Positions 1-9,203 of a stretch of DNA of 64,000 bases are shown in pieces. The notes under the pieces are model-generated. The model searched no databases, had not been told where the DNA came from, and saw only the letters and a program-made list of their open reading frames with translations. A program made the translations under genes and the position numbers. Within the stretch, counting starts at the first letter, position 1. The number at the start of each line of letters is the position of its first letter. The stretch is taken from assembly GCA_016716905.1 (NCBI GenBank), contig JADJUS010000004.1, positions 1,240,001 through 1,304,000 of the forward strand. Reading direction: 5' to 3'. The DNA is from Acidobacteriota bacterium. GTDB taxonomy: Bacteria > Acidobacteriota > Vicinamibacteria > Vicinamibacterales > SCN-69-37.

Positions 1-2720
1 GACTGTTGAGTTGCCGGCATTCCCTTGAGCGGTTCGGGAGCCAGCAAGTAAACGAGCGTGAGCCAGCGGTCGTTCATGGCCCAGCCACCGACTTGTAGTT
101 GTTGAGATCCCGGTGTCGGGTTCGGGAACGAAGCCAGAGTTGTGACGTGTCCACTGGACACGTCCATGATTCTGACGCTCACTGCAGTTGCGCCTGCAGT
201 GAGGAATGCCAGCCGCTGTCCATCCGCAGACAGCGCGAGGCCAGTTTCCAGTTGTCGCTCATCCCCGAGAGTCGCGTCCGAACTCGAGTAGACGATTGCA
301 TCTCTCTTCGAATCGATCGAGAGCTTTCGAATATCCCCAGTGCCAACGGCATAGAAAACGGTCGTGCCGTCAGGAGAGATGGCGACGTTCTGGGGATTCA
401 AGTCGCCGCTGTCCCCGCCGAGGGCAAACTGGCGACTCACCGTTCCATCGCCCCTGTTGATGATGCTCCAGATTGCACCCTCTTGAGACGGTTGGCAACA
501 GACCGCGAGAGATGAGCCGGATCGCGACCAATGAACGTAGATAGGGGCGGTTCCTGGCGGAAGCGGGAGCGTCTCTTCGCGGCCGGACGAGAACTCTCGG
601 AGTGTCAGAAACGGCTTTGCTTGCCCTACGCCGAAGATCCGGCTGAGCGGCTCCTCGGAACTGAACGCCAGCCACCTGCCGTCTGGTGACCAGTCTGCGG
701 CGACAGCATACAAATCAGCCACTGAAATAGTGCCGAACACCTTCGGCACGGCTGTGTAACTTGCGGTGAAATCGATTCCTGCAACGTAGGTTTCCCAGCG
801 GGCAGAATGCACGCTGAAGAACATCGTCCCATCCTGAGACATTCCCAACGGTTCAACGCCCTGCCTGGCGTACGCCTGGACCACAGTTACGTGTCGATCA
901 ATGACCCGGACCCTCATGAACGACGAAATGCCTGCTCGGTCGCCCATGTAATGCAGATCCTCGCCATTTGGTGCCCAAATGGGGGCGTAACCGCCTCGAA
1001 CGACCAAGACATCCTCGCCTGACTGGGTATCGATCTTCCTCAAGTCCAGCTTCCTCAAGTCCAGGTGCCCCCCATCCGAGTCTGTCGAGTAGGCCAGCCA
1101 GCGTCCATCCGGAGAGAGGTTGAATCCAGCGAGGTGGCCGGAGACTCGACCTAACGATCGATGACTCTTGTCCTCTTCGACAACCAGGAAGTCATGTTGG
1201 GCCAGGGCTGACCCGGTTGATGCCGCCACTGCTAACACGTGTTCGGACAGGCTCAGATACTCGATACGAGACTTCGACTCCCCAAGCATCGCGAGAGAAG
1301 CCACCTCGTGGTCGTTCATTCCATCAACGTCGACCATCCGAACCGACTGCCTGTCGGTCGCGACGTAGGCGATCCGCCGCCCGTCAGAGCTCAGTTGAGG
1401 GATCGCCGCGCCAAGCCTGCGACCCGGACCCGGTTCCCCAATTGGGGTCACATGCCCCGTCTCGACGTCACACCGCGCCAACTGTCCAAACCGCAGTCTC
1501 GACGTAGCGCCCGACGCCACCTCTGCTTGGTCGAGACAGACCAGCCACCGGCCATCAGGCGAGGGGTTTCCCGGTGCGACGCCTGACCCCCACTCCGGGC
1601 CGACCCTGCGGAATCCCTGTGCATTTGCATGGCGCGTCTGAGAGGGCGCCAAAGGGTTGATCAGAAAGAACAGGGCAACGGCACCCAGCGCGAGGCCTGC
1701 CCAGAGGCGGAGTCTCCTCTGCTTCCCGTGGGCAGAGGCCGACAGCAACGCGCCTCTTGCCTGATCGGCATCGGCAGGCCGATGGTCAGGGCTGGGATCG
1801 AGCAAGCGATGAATCGTCGATGCCGTGGAGCGGGAAAGCGGCGCTGGTAGTAGGATGACGGCAGGGCCGCGGTCCTTGTGTGCGGCCCGAATCTCGCGCA
1901 GTGTCCGTCCAGTCAACGGGTAGGTGCCGGTGCTCAGATAGAACAGCAGCACGCCAAGGCTGTACAGGTCACTTCGAACGGAAGCAGGTTCGCCGTTCAG
2001 CACTTCTGGCGCCAGATAGAGCGGTGTGCCAGCCAGTTCCACCTGCTCGCCCTCAGCGCCAAGCGCCCGCTCCCGTCCCGCTCCAAAATCAGTCAGCAGG
2101 ATTCGGCCGTCGTTCGACCGCATCACATTCTGCGCCTTCAAGTCCCGATGGAGCAGCCCCGCTTGATGCACGGCGTGCAACGCTGCACACAGGTCCGTGG
2201 CCACAGACACCACATCGTCAGGACTGAGGGGGCCCTTGTCGCGCAATTCCTGCTCAAGCGTCCGTCCCTCGACGAACTCCATCCAGATGCCCACGCGCCC
2301 GTCGATGCGCTCTGCGCCGTAGACCGTCACGATGTTGGGATGACGGACGCGGGCCATCAGCCGCGCTTCCTCAATGAGCGCGGACTCTTCGCCAGGCGTG
2401 CTGATTTCGCGTCTTCGGAGGATCTTGAGGGCGACATGGCGATCGAGGCGCGGATCCCAGGCGCGGTACACGTCGCCGAATGTGCCCCGGCCCACCCGCT
2501 CGAGAATCGTCAGGGGGCCCCACGACGAGACCAGTTCCTCCTCAGCGGGCGCGGCAGACAGCGCGGTCTGCGCGAGGGTGAGGCGCTGAATGGACTGCAA
2601 ACGGCGGATGACCTCGAGGTCGTGCTCGTCGTGCGCGCGCGCCTCCACCTCCGGCCAGTCAATCGCCTGGCCATCCGCAATTTCCGCCGCAATCTCAGCC
2701 AGCCACCGGTGGTGCTCCAT
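1..2720 (-). CDS. Ser/Thr protein kinase with C-terminal PD40 propeller (3' end off window)
   Basis: Phosphorylates protein Ser/Thr residues, probably as a membrane-anchored sensor kinase. The reading frame starts at an ATG complementary to 2718-2720 and stays open to the left edge, so the C-terminus is missing. Visible motifs are the P-loop GRGTFG (about residues 77-82), VALK with Lys99, HRDLKAQNV (191-199), DFG (211-213) and an APE-type PEV. A hydrophobic segment at about 359-378 probably spans the membrane. The remainder contains repeated SPDGRWL / SSDGRRIAYV motifs typical of WD40-like PD40 (TolB-type) beta-propellers. The start overlaps the ECF sigma gene by 26 nt, so the two are probably translationally coupled. 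The kinase role is firm; the ligand is unknown. Confidence 0.9.
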   Translation of the reverse strand, partial: MEHHRWLAEIAAEIADGQAIDWPEVEARAHDEHDLEVIRRLQSIQRLTLAQTALSAAPAEEELVSSWGPLTILERVGRGTFGDVYRAWDPRLDRHVALKILRRREISTPGEESALIEEARLMARVRHPNIVTVYGAERIDGRVGIWMEFVEGRTLEQELRDKGPLSPDDVVSVATDLCAALHAVHQAGLLHRDLKAQNVMRSNDGRILLTDFGAGRERALGAEGEQVELAGTPLYLAPEVLNGEPASVRSDLYSLGVLLFYLSTGTYPLTGRTLREIRAAHKDRGPAVILLPAPLSRSTASTIHRLLDPSPDHRPADADQARGALLSASAHGKQRRLRLWAGLALGAVALFFLINPLAPSQTRHANAQGFRRVGPEWGSGVAPGNPSPDGRWLVCLDQAEVASGATSRLRFGQLARCDVETGHVTPIGEPGPGRRLGAAIPQLSSDGRRIAYVATDRQSVRMVDVDGMNDHEVASLAMLGESKSRIEYLSLSEHVLAVAASTGSALAQHDFLVVEEDKSHRSLGRVSGHLAGFNLSPDGRWLAYSTDSDGGHLDLRKLDLRKIDTQSGEDVLVVRGGYAPIWAPNGEDLHYMGDRAGISSFMRVRVIDRHVTVVQAYARQGVEPLGMSQDGTMFFSVHSARWETYVAGIDFTASYTAVPKVFGTISVADLYAVAADWSPDGRWLAFSSEEPLSRIFGVGQAKPFLTLREFSSGREETLPLPPGTAPIYVHWSRSGSSLAVCCQPSQEGAIWSIINRGDGTVSRQFALGGDSGDLNPQNVAISPDGTTVFYAVGTGDIRKLSIDSKRDAIVYSSSDATLGDERQLETGLALSADGQRLAFLTAGATAVSVRIMDVSSGHVTTLASFPNPTPGSQQLQVGGWAMNDRWLTLVYLLAPEPLKGMPATQQ

Positions 2721-3306
2721 CCATCTCCTCTGCCAGGCGCACCAACGCGCGCCCCAACGCCATCCGCGCCGCATCCGGCGACGGCTTGCCGACCGCGTCG
2801 GCAAGCTCCGCATACGTCAGCCCCATCTCCACGCGCGCGACGATCAGCTCTCGCTCGGCCTCCGACAATCGCTGCAGCGCGGCCTCATATCGCTCGACCG
2901 CCTCGACCCCGATCGCCGCTTCGAGTGGCGACAGGCCGGGATCGGGCGCGCCTTCTGGCAGGGACTCCGGCGCCGGGCGCCGACCCGCCCGCCGCAACTC
3001 GTCCCGGATCTTGTTCATCACGGCCTGGCGGAGGTAGGCGTGCAAGGCGCCCTCGCCGCGATGCTCGAAGCCGTCAATCTTCTTAAACGTCTGAACCAGG
3101 GTCTCCTGAACAAGGTCCTGTGTTTCGGCCATGTCCCGGGCCCATTGGGGCAGGCGACCGCTGGCCCAACGCTGGAGGGTTGGCAGGTAGCGGGCGAAGA
3201 GGTCGTTCAGGGCTTGTTCGTCGCCCGCCCGTGCGCGCGTGAGGAGCGTGAGCGTCGAATCCCAGGAGTCATCCATCTGTGGCGGCGTCACAAGCAGCGG
3301 AATCAT
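2695..3306 (-). CDS. RNA polymerase ECF-family sigma factor
   Basis: A 203-residue sigma-70 family factor of the extracytoplasmic-function type. The region-2 signature runs from about residue 25 to 95 (DLVQETLVQTFKKIDGFEHR, YLRQAVMNKIRDELRR). A region-4 helix-turn-helix follows (LSEAERELIVARVEMGLTY, then AELADAVGKPSPDAARMALG). No anti-sigma factor lies beside it; instead the next gene on the same strand is a Ser/Thr kinase that begins inside the sigma coding sequence. ECF factors genetically linked to Ser/Thr kinases are known, and in some the kinase controls the sigma factor; that role here is inference. A long perfect hairpin lies just upstream of the start. Confidence 0.92.
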   Translation of the reverse strand: MIPLLVTPPQMDDSWDSTLTLLTRARAGDEQALNDLFARYLPTLQRWASGRLPQWARDMAETQDLVQETLVQTFKKIDGFEHRGEGALHAYLRQAVMNKIRDELRRAGRRPAPESLPEGAPDPGLSPLEAAIGVEAVERYEAALQRLSEAERELIVARVEMGLTYAELADAVGKPSPDAARMALGRALVRLAEEMDGAPPVAG

Positions 3307-3322
3307 ACCGTCTTTGTTTGGT

Positions 3323-3356
3323 GCGCCGCCGTATGACGGTCGTCATACGGCGGCGC
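3323..3356. promoter_or_regulatory. Perfect 15-bp inverted repeat upstream of the ECF sigma gene
   Basis: Arms gcgccgccgtatgac (3323-3337) and its exact complement (3342-3356) flank a 4-nt loop, ggtc. It begins 17 bp upstream of the sigma factor ATG (3306) and lies about 170 bp before the giant surface-protein gene on the other strand. It could be an operator for either divergent unit or a transcript hairpin. There is no T-tract on either side, so a standard intrinsic terminator is unlikely. Confidence 0.6.
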
Positions 3357-3524
3357 CTGACGGGGCGAGTATGTTGCGCCGTCGAACACCTTCAGCGCAG
3401 TTCTTGGGCCGCAGAAACCCCAGGCGGTGTCCGTCCTTCTCTGGGAATGAGTCGGGGTGCGTTCGGTTCGGCGAGCGCCGACGTTTAGCTGGGTAGGCCG
3501 AGAACCGTGTCCGGGAGATCTTTC

Positions 3525-6500
3525 ATGTCAAAAGCTCGTTCGCTCCGTGCGTCCGTCACCGCGACCTCCTTTGTTGTGCTTGGCACGTTGGTCCTGGCCC
3601 TCGGCCTGCTCCAACATCGCTGGGCCGCACCCGGCTACCGAGCGGACGCCAAATCCCAGGTCTCTGACACGAAGCTGGGCTCAGATGCCGGCAAGGTGCG
3701 AATGGCCGAGGCCTACGGCAAGTTGCCCCTGAGCTTTGAAGCCAACGTCGGGCAGGCGGACACTTCGGCCCGCTTCCTGGCGCGCGGGCCCGGCTATGCC
3801 GTGGCCCTGGAGCCGACACAGGCGGTGCTGGCGCTGCGGAGCGCCGCCAAACCCTCGACGGGTCAGGCCACGCCGGACAGGCCGGGCATCGAGCCGGTCC
3901 CGGCCTCGCCAGAGAACACCACCACGACGAGGCTGGCACTACAGTTCGTGGGCGCGAATCCCGCGGCGGCCGTGGCGGGCGAGTCCCAGTTGCCCGGCAT
4001 CGTCAACTACTTCATCGGCAGCGACCCTGCCCAGTGGCACAGCAATGTGAAAACGTTCGGGCAGGTGCGTTACCGGGACCTCTATCCCGGCATCGACCTC
4101 GTGTACTACGGCAACCCTCAGCAACTCGAACACGACTTCATCGTCGCACCCGGCGCCGACCCGTCCACGATTCGCCTGCGGTTCGACGGCGCCACGGGCG
4201 TGGCGCTGGCGGACAACGGTGATCTGGCAGCGGCGGTCGATGGACGTGAAGTGCGACTGCAGGCACCCGTGGTCTATCAGGAGAATGGGGCGGTGCGGCA
4301 GCCCGTCCAGGGGCGCTACGCACTCGACCAGGAGGGAGCCGTGCGCTTTGCGCTCGGTGAGTACGACCGAACGCGCACGCTCGTCATCGACCCGGTGCTG
4401 GTGTATTCGACGTATCTGGGGGGCAGCGCACACGATTACGGCCGGGGCATTGCGGTAGACAGCACTGGTGCGGCGTATGTCACGGGCGACACCCAGTCGG
4501 CGAATTTCCCAACGACGAATGCGCTGCAGGCCGCGAAGGCGGGCTTTCAAGACGTGTTTGTCGCCAAGCTCGCCTCGGACGGTTCGGCGCTCGTCTATTC
4601 GACGTATCTAGGGGGGGGGGCCATTGAGTATGGACTGGGCATTGCGGTGGACAGCGTTGGTGCTGCGTATGTCACGGGCCAGACTTCTTCGACGAATTTT
4701 CCAACCGTGAATGCCCTGCAGGGGGCGTTGGCAGGCTCGTCTGACGTGTTCGTGGCCAAGATTGCCCCGGATGGTTCGGCCCTTCTGTATGCGACGTATC
4801 TCGGAGGCGATTCCGTTGACGTCGGCCGCGGCATCGCGGTGGACGGCGCTGGTGCTGCGTATGTCACGGGCCAGACGTATTCGACGAATTTCCCAACCGT
4901 GAATGCGCTGCAGGGTGCAAACGCTGGAAGTGGGGATGCGTTCATCGCCAGGCTCGCGACGGACGGGTCCGCACTCGTGTTTGGAACGTATCTCGGCGGC
5001 AGCGGCAGTGACAATGGCAATGGCGTTGCGGTGGATAGTATCGGTGCCGCTTATGTGGCGGGGGGGACGGACTCAGCCAATTTTCCAACGACGAATGCGC
5101 TGCAGGGGGCGAGAGCCGGCTCGGAGGACGCGTTCGTCGTTAAGGTCGTGGCCGGCGGTTCAGCGCTTGTGTATGCGACGTACATCGGGGGCAGCGCCAC
5201 TGACCGAGCTTACGGCATCGCGTTGGACAGCGTTGGTGCTGCGTATGTCACAGGCATTACGGGTTCGACGAATTTCCCAACCGCGAATGCGCTGCAGGGG
5301 GCGTCGGCAGGCAGTTCCGAGGTGTTCGTCACCAAGCTGGCCGCGGACGGTTCAGCGCTTGGATATTCGACGTATCTAGGTGGGGGGAGCGGTGACGTCG
5401 GCTATGGTATCGCGGTGGATAGCGTTGGTGCGGCGTATGTCACGGGCGAAACGGTTTCGACGAACTTTCCAACCGTGAATGCGCTTCAGGCGGCCTTCGC
5501 TGGAAGTATTGACTCTTTCGTCGCCAAGCTGGCCGCAGGCGGTTCAGCGCTCGTATATTCGACGTATCTAGGGGGGGGGGGCGATGAGTATGGATTTGGC
5601 ATTTCGGTGGACAGCGTTGGTGCTGCGTATGTCACGGGCCAAACAACATCGACAGGTTTTCCAACCTCGAATGCCCTCCAAGTAGCGAAGTCTGGAAGCA
5701 ACGACGCTTTCGTTGCCAAGATTGTCGAGCCACCAGACCTGGTTCTCAGTGGCGTGAGTAATCCGCCTGCTGCCGTCAACCAGGGCGACACTTTCGTCGT
5801 CACGGACACCACGGCGAACAACGGTTCGGCTGCGGGCGCCTCCACGACGCGCTACTACCTGTCCACCGACAACACAATCACCGGTGGTGATGTGCTCCTG
5901 ACGGGTACCCGGAGCGTGCCGGCGCTCGGCGCAGGTCTCGAGTCCACTGACACCGTCAACGTGACGGTGCCACTATCGACGACGCCGGGCGCGTATTACC
6001 TTGGCGCGTGCGCGGATGACCTTGCGGTCGTTACTGAATTAAGCGAGACAAACAACTGCCGCGCATCCACCACCACGGTGGACGTCACCGCAGCGCTGCC
6101 CGACCTGACGGTGATGAGCCTCAGCTCTCCGCCGGCGTCCGTCGAGCAAGGCAACAGCTTCAGTGTGACGGACACCACCGCGAACATCGGCCCTGTGGCG
6201 GCAGGCGCCTCGACGACGCGGTATCGGCTGTCGAGCGACAGCACCATCACCGGCGCTGATCCCCTCTTGACGGGTACTCGAAGTGTGCCAGGCCTGGGCG
6301 CGGGTCTCGACTCGAGCTTCGGCATCATCGTCACGGTGCCTGGGGCGATCACGCCGGGCACGTACTATCTCGGCGCCTGCGCGGACGATTTGGCTGCGGT
6401 CAGCGAGTCAAACGAGACAAACAACTGCCTCGCTTCGCTCTCGACGGTTGTCGTCACTGTGCCGAATTCCGCTCCGACGGCGACGGGCGTGAGCATCACC

Positions 6501-9203
6501 GGCACGCTGACCGTGGGTCAGGTGCTAACCGGGGCATACACCTACAGTGACGCGGATGGCGATGCCCAGGGCGCCTCCACCTTCCGTTGGCTGCGCAATG
6601 GGACGACGGTCATCGGCACGAGTGCGACCTACACGACCCTCGCGGCCGACACCGGCCAGACGCTCAGCTTCGAGGTCACCCCGAAGGCGGCGACTGGCAT
6701 CACGCCGGGAACAGTCGTGACCAGCAGCGGCGTCGTCATTTTGGCGCCGGTTGCCGAGGGCGCAGGTGTCAACAAGTGGTCAAGGCTGGGGCCCACCGCT
6801 CGGCAGAGTCCGGCGATCGCGGAAATCAACGGGATCCTGTACGCCGTCGGCGGCGCAAACGGCAGCCCTCTCGCGACGCTCGAGGCCTACAACCCTGAGA
6901 CGAACACCTGGACGACGAAAGCGCCCATGCCAACCGCGAGGCAGGACCTGGCTGTGGGAGTGGTGAACGGGGTGTTGTATGCCGTCGGCGGCGCAAGCGG
7001 CAGCCCTCTCGCGACGGTGGAAGCCTACGACCCGGCCACGAATACGTGGACGACAAAGGCGTCGATGCCGACGGCGAGGCGCTACCTCGCCGCGGCGGTG
7101 GTGAACGGCGTGCTGTACGCCGTGGGAGGCCAAGGCGCCAGCGGGCTGTTGACCACCGTGGAAGCGTACGATCCGGTTGCCAATACCTGGAGCGCGAAGG
7201 CCGCGATGCCCACGGCGCGGCGCGAACTCGCGGCGGGTGTGGTGAATGGTGTCTTGTATGCCGTCGGCGGATATAACGCCGGTCACCTTGGGACCGTCGA
7301 AGCGTATAACCCGTCGACCAACGCCTGGACGACGAAGACGGCGATGCCAACCCCGCGCGATAGCCTCGGCGTTGGCGTTGCGGGCGGGGTCCTGTATGCC
7401 ATCGGCGGCTGGAACGGCAGTTATCTGAACACGACGGAAGCCTTTGACCCAGTTGCCAATACCTGGACCTCGAAGGCGGCTATGCCAACGCCGAGATACT
7501 ACGTTGGGGTGGGAGCGTCGAACGGCGTGGTGTTCGCCGTTGGGGGCTTCAACAGCGGTGTATCACTCGCCAACGTCGAGGCCTACAACACGCTGACCAA
7601 TGTCTGGACGAAGAAAGCGCCAATGCCCACGGCGCGGTACGCCCACGCCACTGGAGTGGTCGGTGGTGTATTGCATGCCGTTGGAGGCTACAACGGGAGC
7701 TATCTTGCAACGGCCGAGGCCTACGACACCGTGGCACGTACGTGGACGACAAAGGCCTCCATGCCCACCGCGCGGGCTGGGCATGCCGTCGGAGTGGTGG
7801 GCAGTATCCTGTTTGCCGTCGGCGGGTCCAGCGCAAGCGGCCAGCTTGCGGTGGTGGAAGCGCACGACGCGGTGACGAACACGTGGTCGACGAAAGCCAC
7901 GATGCCGACCGCGCGAGGCAATCTTGCTGCGGGGGTGGTGAACGGCGTGTTGTATGCCGTTGGGGGCTTCAACGGCACCGGCCAACTCGCCACAGTGGAG
8001 GCCTACGATCCTGCGACCAATACGTGGGCGACAAAGGCCGCGATGCCGACCGCCCGGTCTGCGTCCGCAGTGGGCGTGCTCAACGGGGAACTGTACGTCG
8101 TCGGCGGGCACAACGGCAGCAGTTCCATCGCAACGGTCGAGGCCTACGATCCGGCGACCAATACGTGGACGACGAAGGCCGCGATGCCGACCGCCAGGCA
8201 CTTCCTTGGAGTCGGCGTGGCGAACGGCGTGCTGTATGCCGTCGGTGGCTACAACGGAAGCGGCAACCTTTCGACCGCGGAGGCGTACGATCCGGCGACC
8301 AACACCTGGAGCGCGAAGGCGGCGATGCCCACCCCGCGGCAGCACCTTTCGGCCGACGTGGTGAACGGCCTTCTGTACGCCGTCGGCGGCACCAACGGCA
8401 CCGCGCTGGCGACAGTGGAAGCGTACCAGGCGATGAACTTGGCGCCGACGGCGACGAGCGTGAGCATCACCGGCACGCTCACGGTCGGGCAGGTCCTGAC
8501 CGGGCAGTACACGTTCGGCGATCTGGACTCCGACACGGAAGGCGCGTCGACGTTCCGGTGGCTGCGCAACGGCACGACGGTGGTGGGGACAACCGAGACG
8601 TACACGCTGGTGGCGGCGGATGCGGGCCAGACGATCACGTTTGAAGTGACGCCCGTCGCGTCGACAGGGACCTCCCCCGGCGCACCCGCGACCAGCAGCG
8701 GGGTGACGATTCTCAACTCCGCCCCGACGGCCACGGGCGTGAGTATCACGGGCACGCTGACGGTCGGACAGGTCCTGACCGGGCAGTACACGTACGGCGA
8801 TGTGGACTCCGACACGGAAGGCGCGTCGACCTTCCGATGGCTGCGGGGCGGCTCGACGGTCGTCGGCACCAGCAGCACGTACACGCTGGTGGCCGCCGAT
8901 GCGGGTCAGACGATCACGTTCGAAGTGACGCCGGTGGCGGCCACGGGCACGTCACCCTGGCGCGCCCGCGACGAGCAGCGGCGTGACGATTCTCAACTCC
9001 GCCCCGACGGCGACGGGCGTGAGCATCACGGGCACGCAGACGGTCGGTCAGGTGCTGACCGGGGCATACACCTACGGCGACGTGGACGGCGATGCGGAAG
9101 GCGTCTCGACGTTCCGGTGGCTGCGCAATGGGGCTACGGTCGTCGGCACGAGCGGCACTTACACGCTGGTGGCGGCGGATGCGGGCCAGACGATCACGTT
9201 TGA
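3525..9203 (+). CDS. Giant exported SBBP/CARDB/kelch/Ig-like protein, N-terminal part (frameshifted near 8957)
   Basis: Probably a very large secreted or surface protein. The ATG at 3525 is preferred because gggag lies 7-11 nt upstream; an in-frame GTG at 3507 contains that site. Order: hydrophobic signal or anchor (about 12-30); a domain typical of SBBP-repeat proteins (about 65-285); seven SBBP blades (YSTYLGG ... GAAYVTG) to about 730; two CARDB domains (about 740-980); one Ig-like repeat (about 980-1075); 12 kelch repeats (NGVLYAVGG ... AYDPATNTW, about 1080-1635); then the first two of 26 tandem Ig-like repeats. Near 8957 this copy reads gtcaccctgg where its duplicate reads gtcacctgg. 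The extra C shifts the frame, so the last ~80 codons are not native and the protein continues in the frame ending at 16221. Confidence 0.85.
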   Translation: MSKARSLRASVTATSFVVLGTLVLALGLLQHRWAAPGYRADAKSQVSDTKLGSDAGKVRMAEAYGKLPLSFEANVGQADTSARFLARGPGYAVALEPTQAVLALRSAAKPSTGQATPDRPGIEPVPASPENTTTTRLALQFVGANPAAAVAGESQLPGIVNYFIGSDPAQWHSNVKTFGQVRYRDLYPGIDLVYYGNPQQLEHDFIVAPGADPSTIRLRFDGATGVALADNGDLAAAVDGREVRLQAPVVYQENGAVRQPVQGRYALDQEGAVRFALGEYDRTRTLVIDPVLVYSTYLGGSAHDYGRGIAVDSTGAAYVTGDTQSANFPTTNALQAAKAGFQDVFVAKLASDGSALVYSTYLGGGAIEYGLGIAVDSVGAAYVTGQTSSTNFPTVNALQGALAGSSDVFVAKIAPDGSALLYATYLGGDSVDVGRGIAVDGAGAAYVTGQTYSTNFPTVNALQGANAGSGDAFIARLATDGSALVFGTYLGGSGSDNGNGVAVDSIGAAYVAGGTDSANFPTTNALQGARAGSEDAFVVKVVAGGSALVYATYIGGSATDRAYGIALDSVGAAYVTGITGSTNFPTANALQGASAGSSEVFVTKLAADGSALGYSTYLGGGSGDVGYGIAVDSVGAAYVTGETVSTNFPTVNALQAAFAGSIDSFVAKLAAGGSALVYSTYLGGGGDEYGFGISVDSVGAAYVTGQTTSTGFPTSNALQVAKSGSNDAFVAKIVEPPDLVLSGVSNPPAAVNQGDTFVVTDTTANNGSAAGASTTRYYLSTDNTITGGDVLLTGTRSVPALGAGLESTDTVNVTVPLSTTPGAYYLGACADDLAVVTELSETNNCRASTTTVDVTAALPDLTVMSLSSPPASVEQGNSFSVTDTTANIGPVAAGASTTRYRLSSDSTITGADPLLTGTRSVPGLGAGLDSSFGIIVTVPGAITPGTYYLGACADDLAAVSESNETNNCLASLSTVVVTVPNSAPTATGVSITGTLTVGQVLTGAYTYSDADGDAQGASTFRWLRNGTTVIGTSATYTTLAADTGQTLSFEVTPKAATGITPGTVVTSSGVVILAPVAEGAGVNKWSRLGPTARQSPAIAEINGILYAVGGANGSPLATLEAYNPETNTWTTKAPMPTARQDLAVGVVNGVLYAVGGASGSPLATVEAYDPATNTWTTKASMPTARRYLAAAVVNGVLYAVGGQGASGLLTTVEAYDPVANTWSAKAAMPTARRELAAGVVNGVLYAVGGYNAGHLGTVEAYNPSTNAWTTKTAMPTPRDSLGVGVAGGVLYAIGGWNGSYLNTTEAFDPVANTWTSKAAMPTPRYYVGVGASNGVVFAVGGFNSGVSLANVEAYNTLTNVWTKKAPMPTARYAHATGVVGGVLHAVGGYNGSYLATAEAYDTVARTWTTKASMPTARAGHAVGVVGSILFAVGGSSASGQLAVVEAHDAVTNTWSTKATMPTARGNLAAGVVNGVLYAVGGFNGTGQLATVEAYDPATNTWATKAAMPTARSASAVGVLNGELYVVGGHNGSSSIATVEAYDPATNTWTTKAAMPTARHFLGVGVANGVLYAVGGYNGSGNLSTAEAYDPATNTWSAKAAMPTPRQHLSADVVNGLLYAVGGTNGTALATVEAYQAMNLAPTATSVSITGTLTVGQVLTGQYTFGDLDSDTEGASTFRWLRNGTTVVGTTETYTLVAADAGQTITFEVTPVASTGTSPGAPATSSGVTILNSAPTATGVSITGTLTVGQVLTGQYTYGDVDSDTEGASTFRWLRGGSTVVGTSSTYTLVAADAGQTITFEVTPVAATGTSPWRARDEQRRDDSQLRPDGDGREHHGHADGRSGADRGIHLRRRGRRCGRRLDVPVAAQWGYGRRHERHLHAGGGGCGPDDHV
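4611..4620 (+). repeat. G10 homopolymer inside SBBP-repeat coding sequence
   Basis: Ten consecutive G encode the Gly-Gly-Gly of one SBBP blade. Equivalent positions in sister blades use mixed GGC/GGA/GGT codons. The tract could slip during replication, or it could be a homopolymer miscall. Confidence 0.7.
5571..5581 (+). repeat. G11 homopolymer inside SBBP-repeat coding sequence
   Basis: Eleven consecutive G, again in the Tyr-Leu-Gly-Gly blade motif of the same gene. At the stated length the reading frame is intact across it. Its position mirrors the G10 tract three to four blades upstream. Confidence 0.7.

Noticed and set aside
1878..3086. A 402-codon plus-strand open frame across the kinase and sigma genes
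   Set aside because: It is antisense to two well-supported genes, is Arg/Pro/His-rich with no domain, and results from high GC content.
7742..8644. A 300-codon plus-strand frame in the kelch region
   Set aside because: Out of frame with the clear kelch repeats; its product is Arg/Gly-rich without domains.
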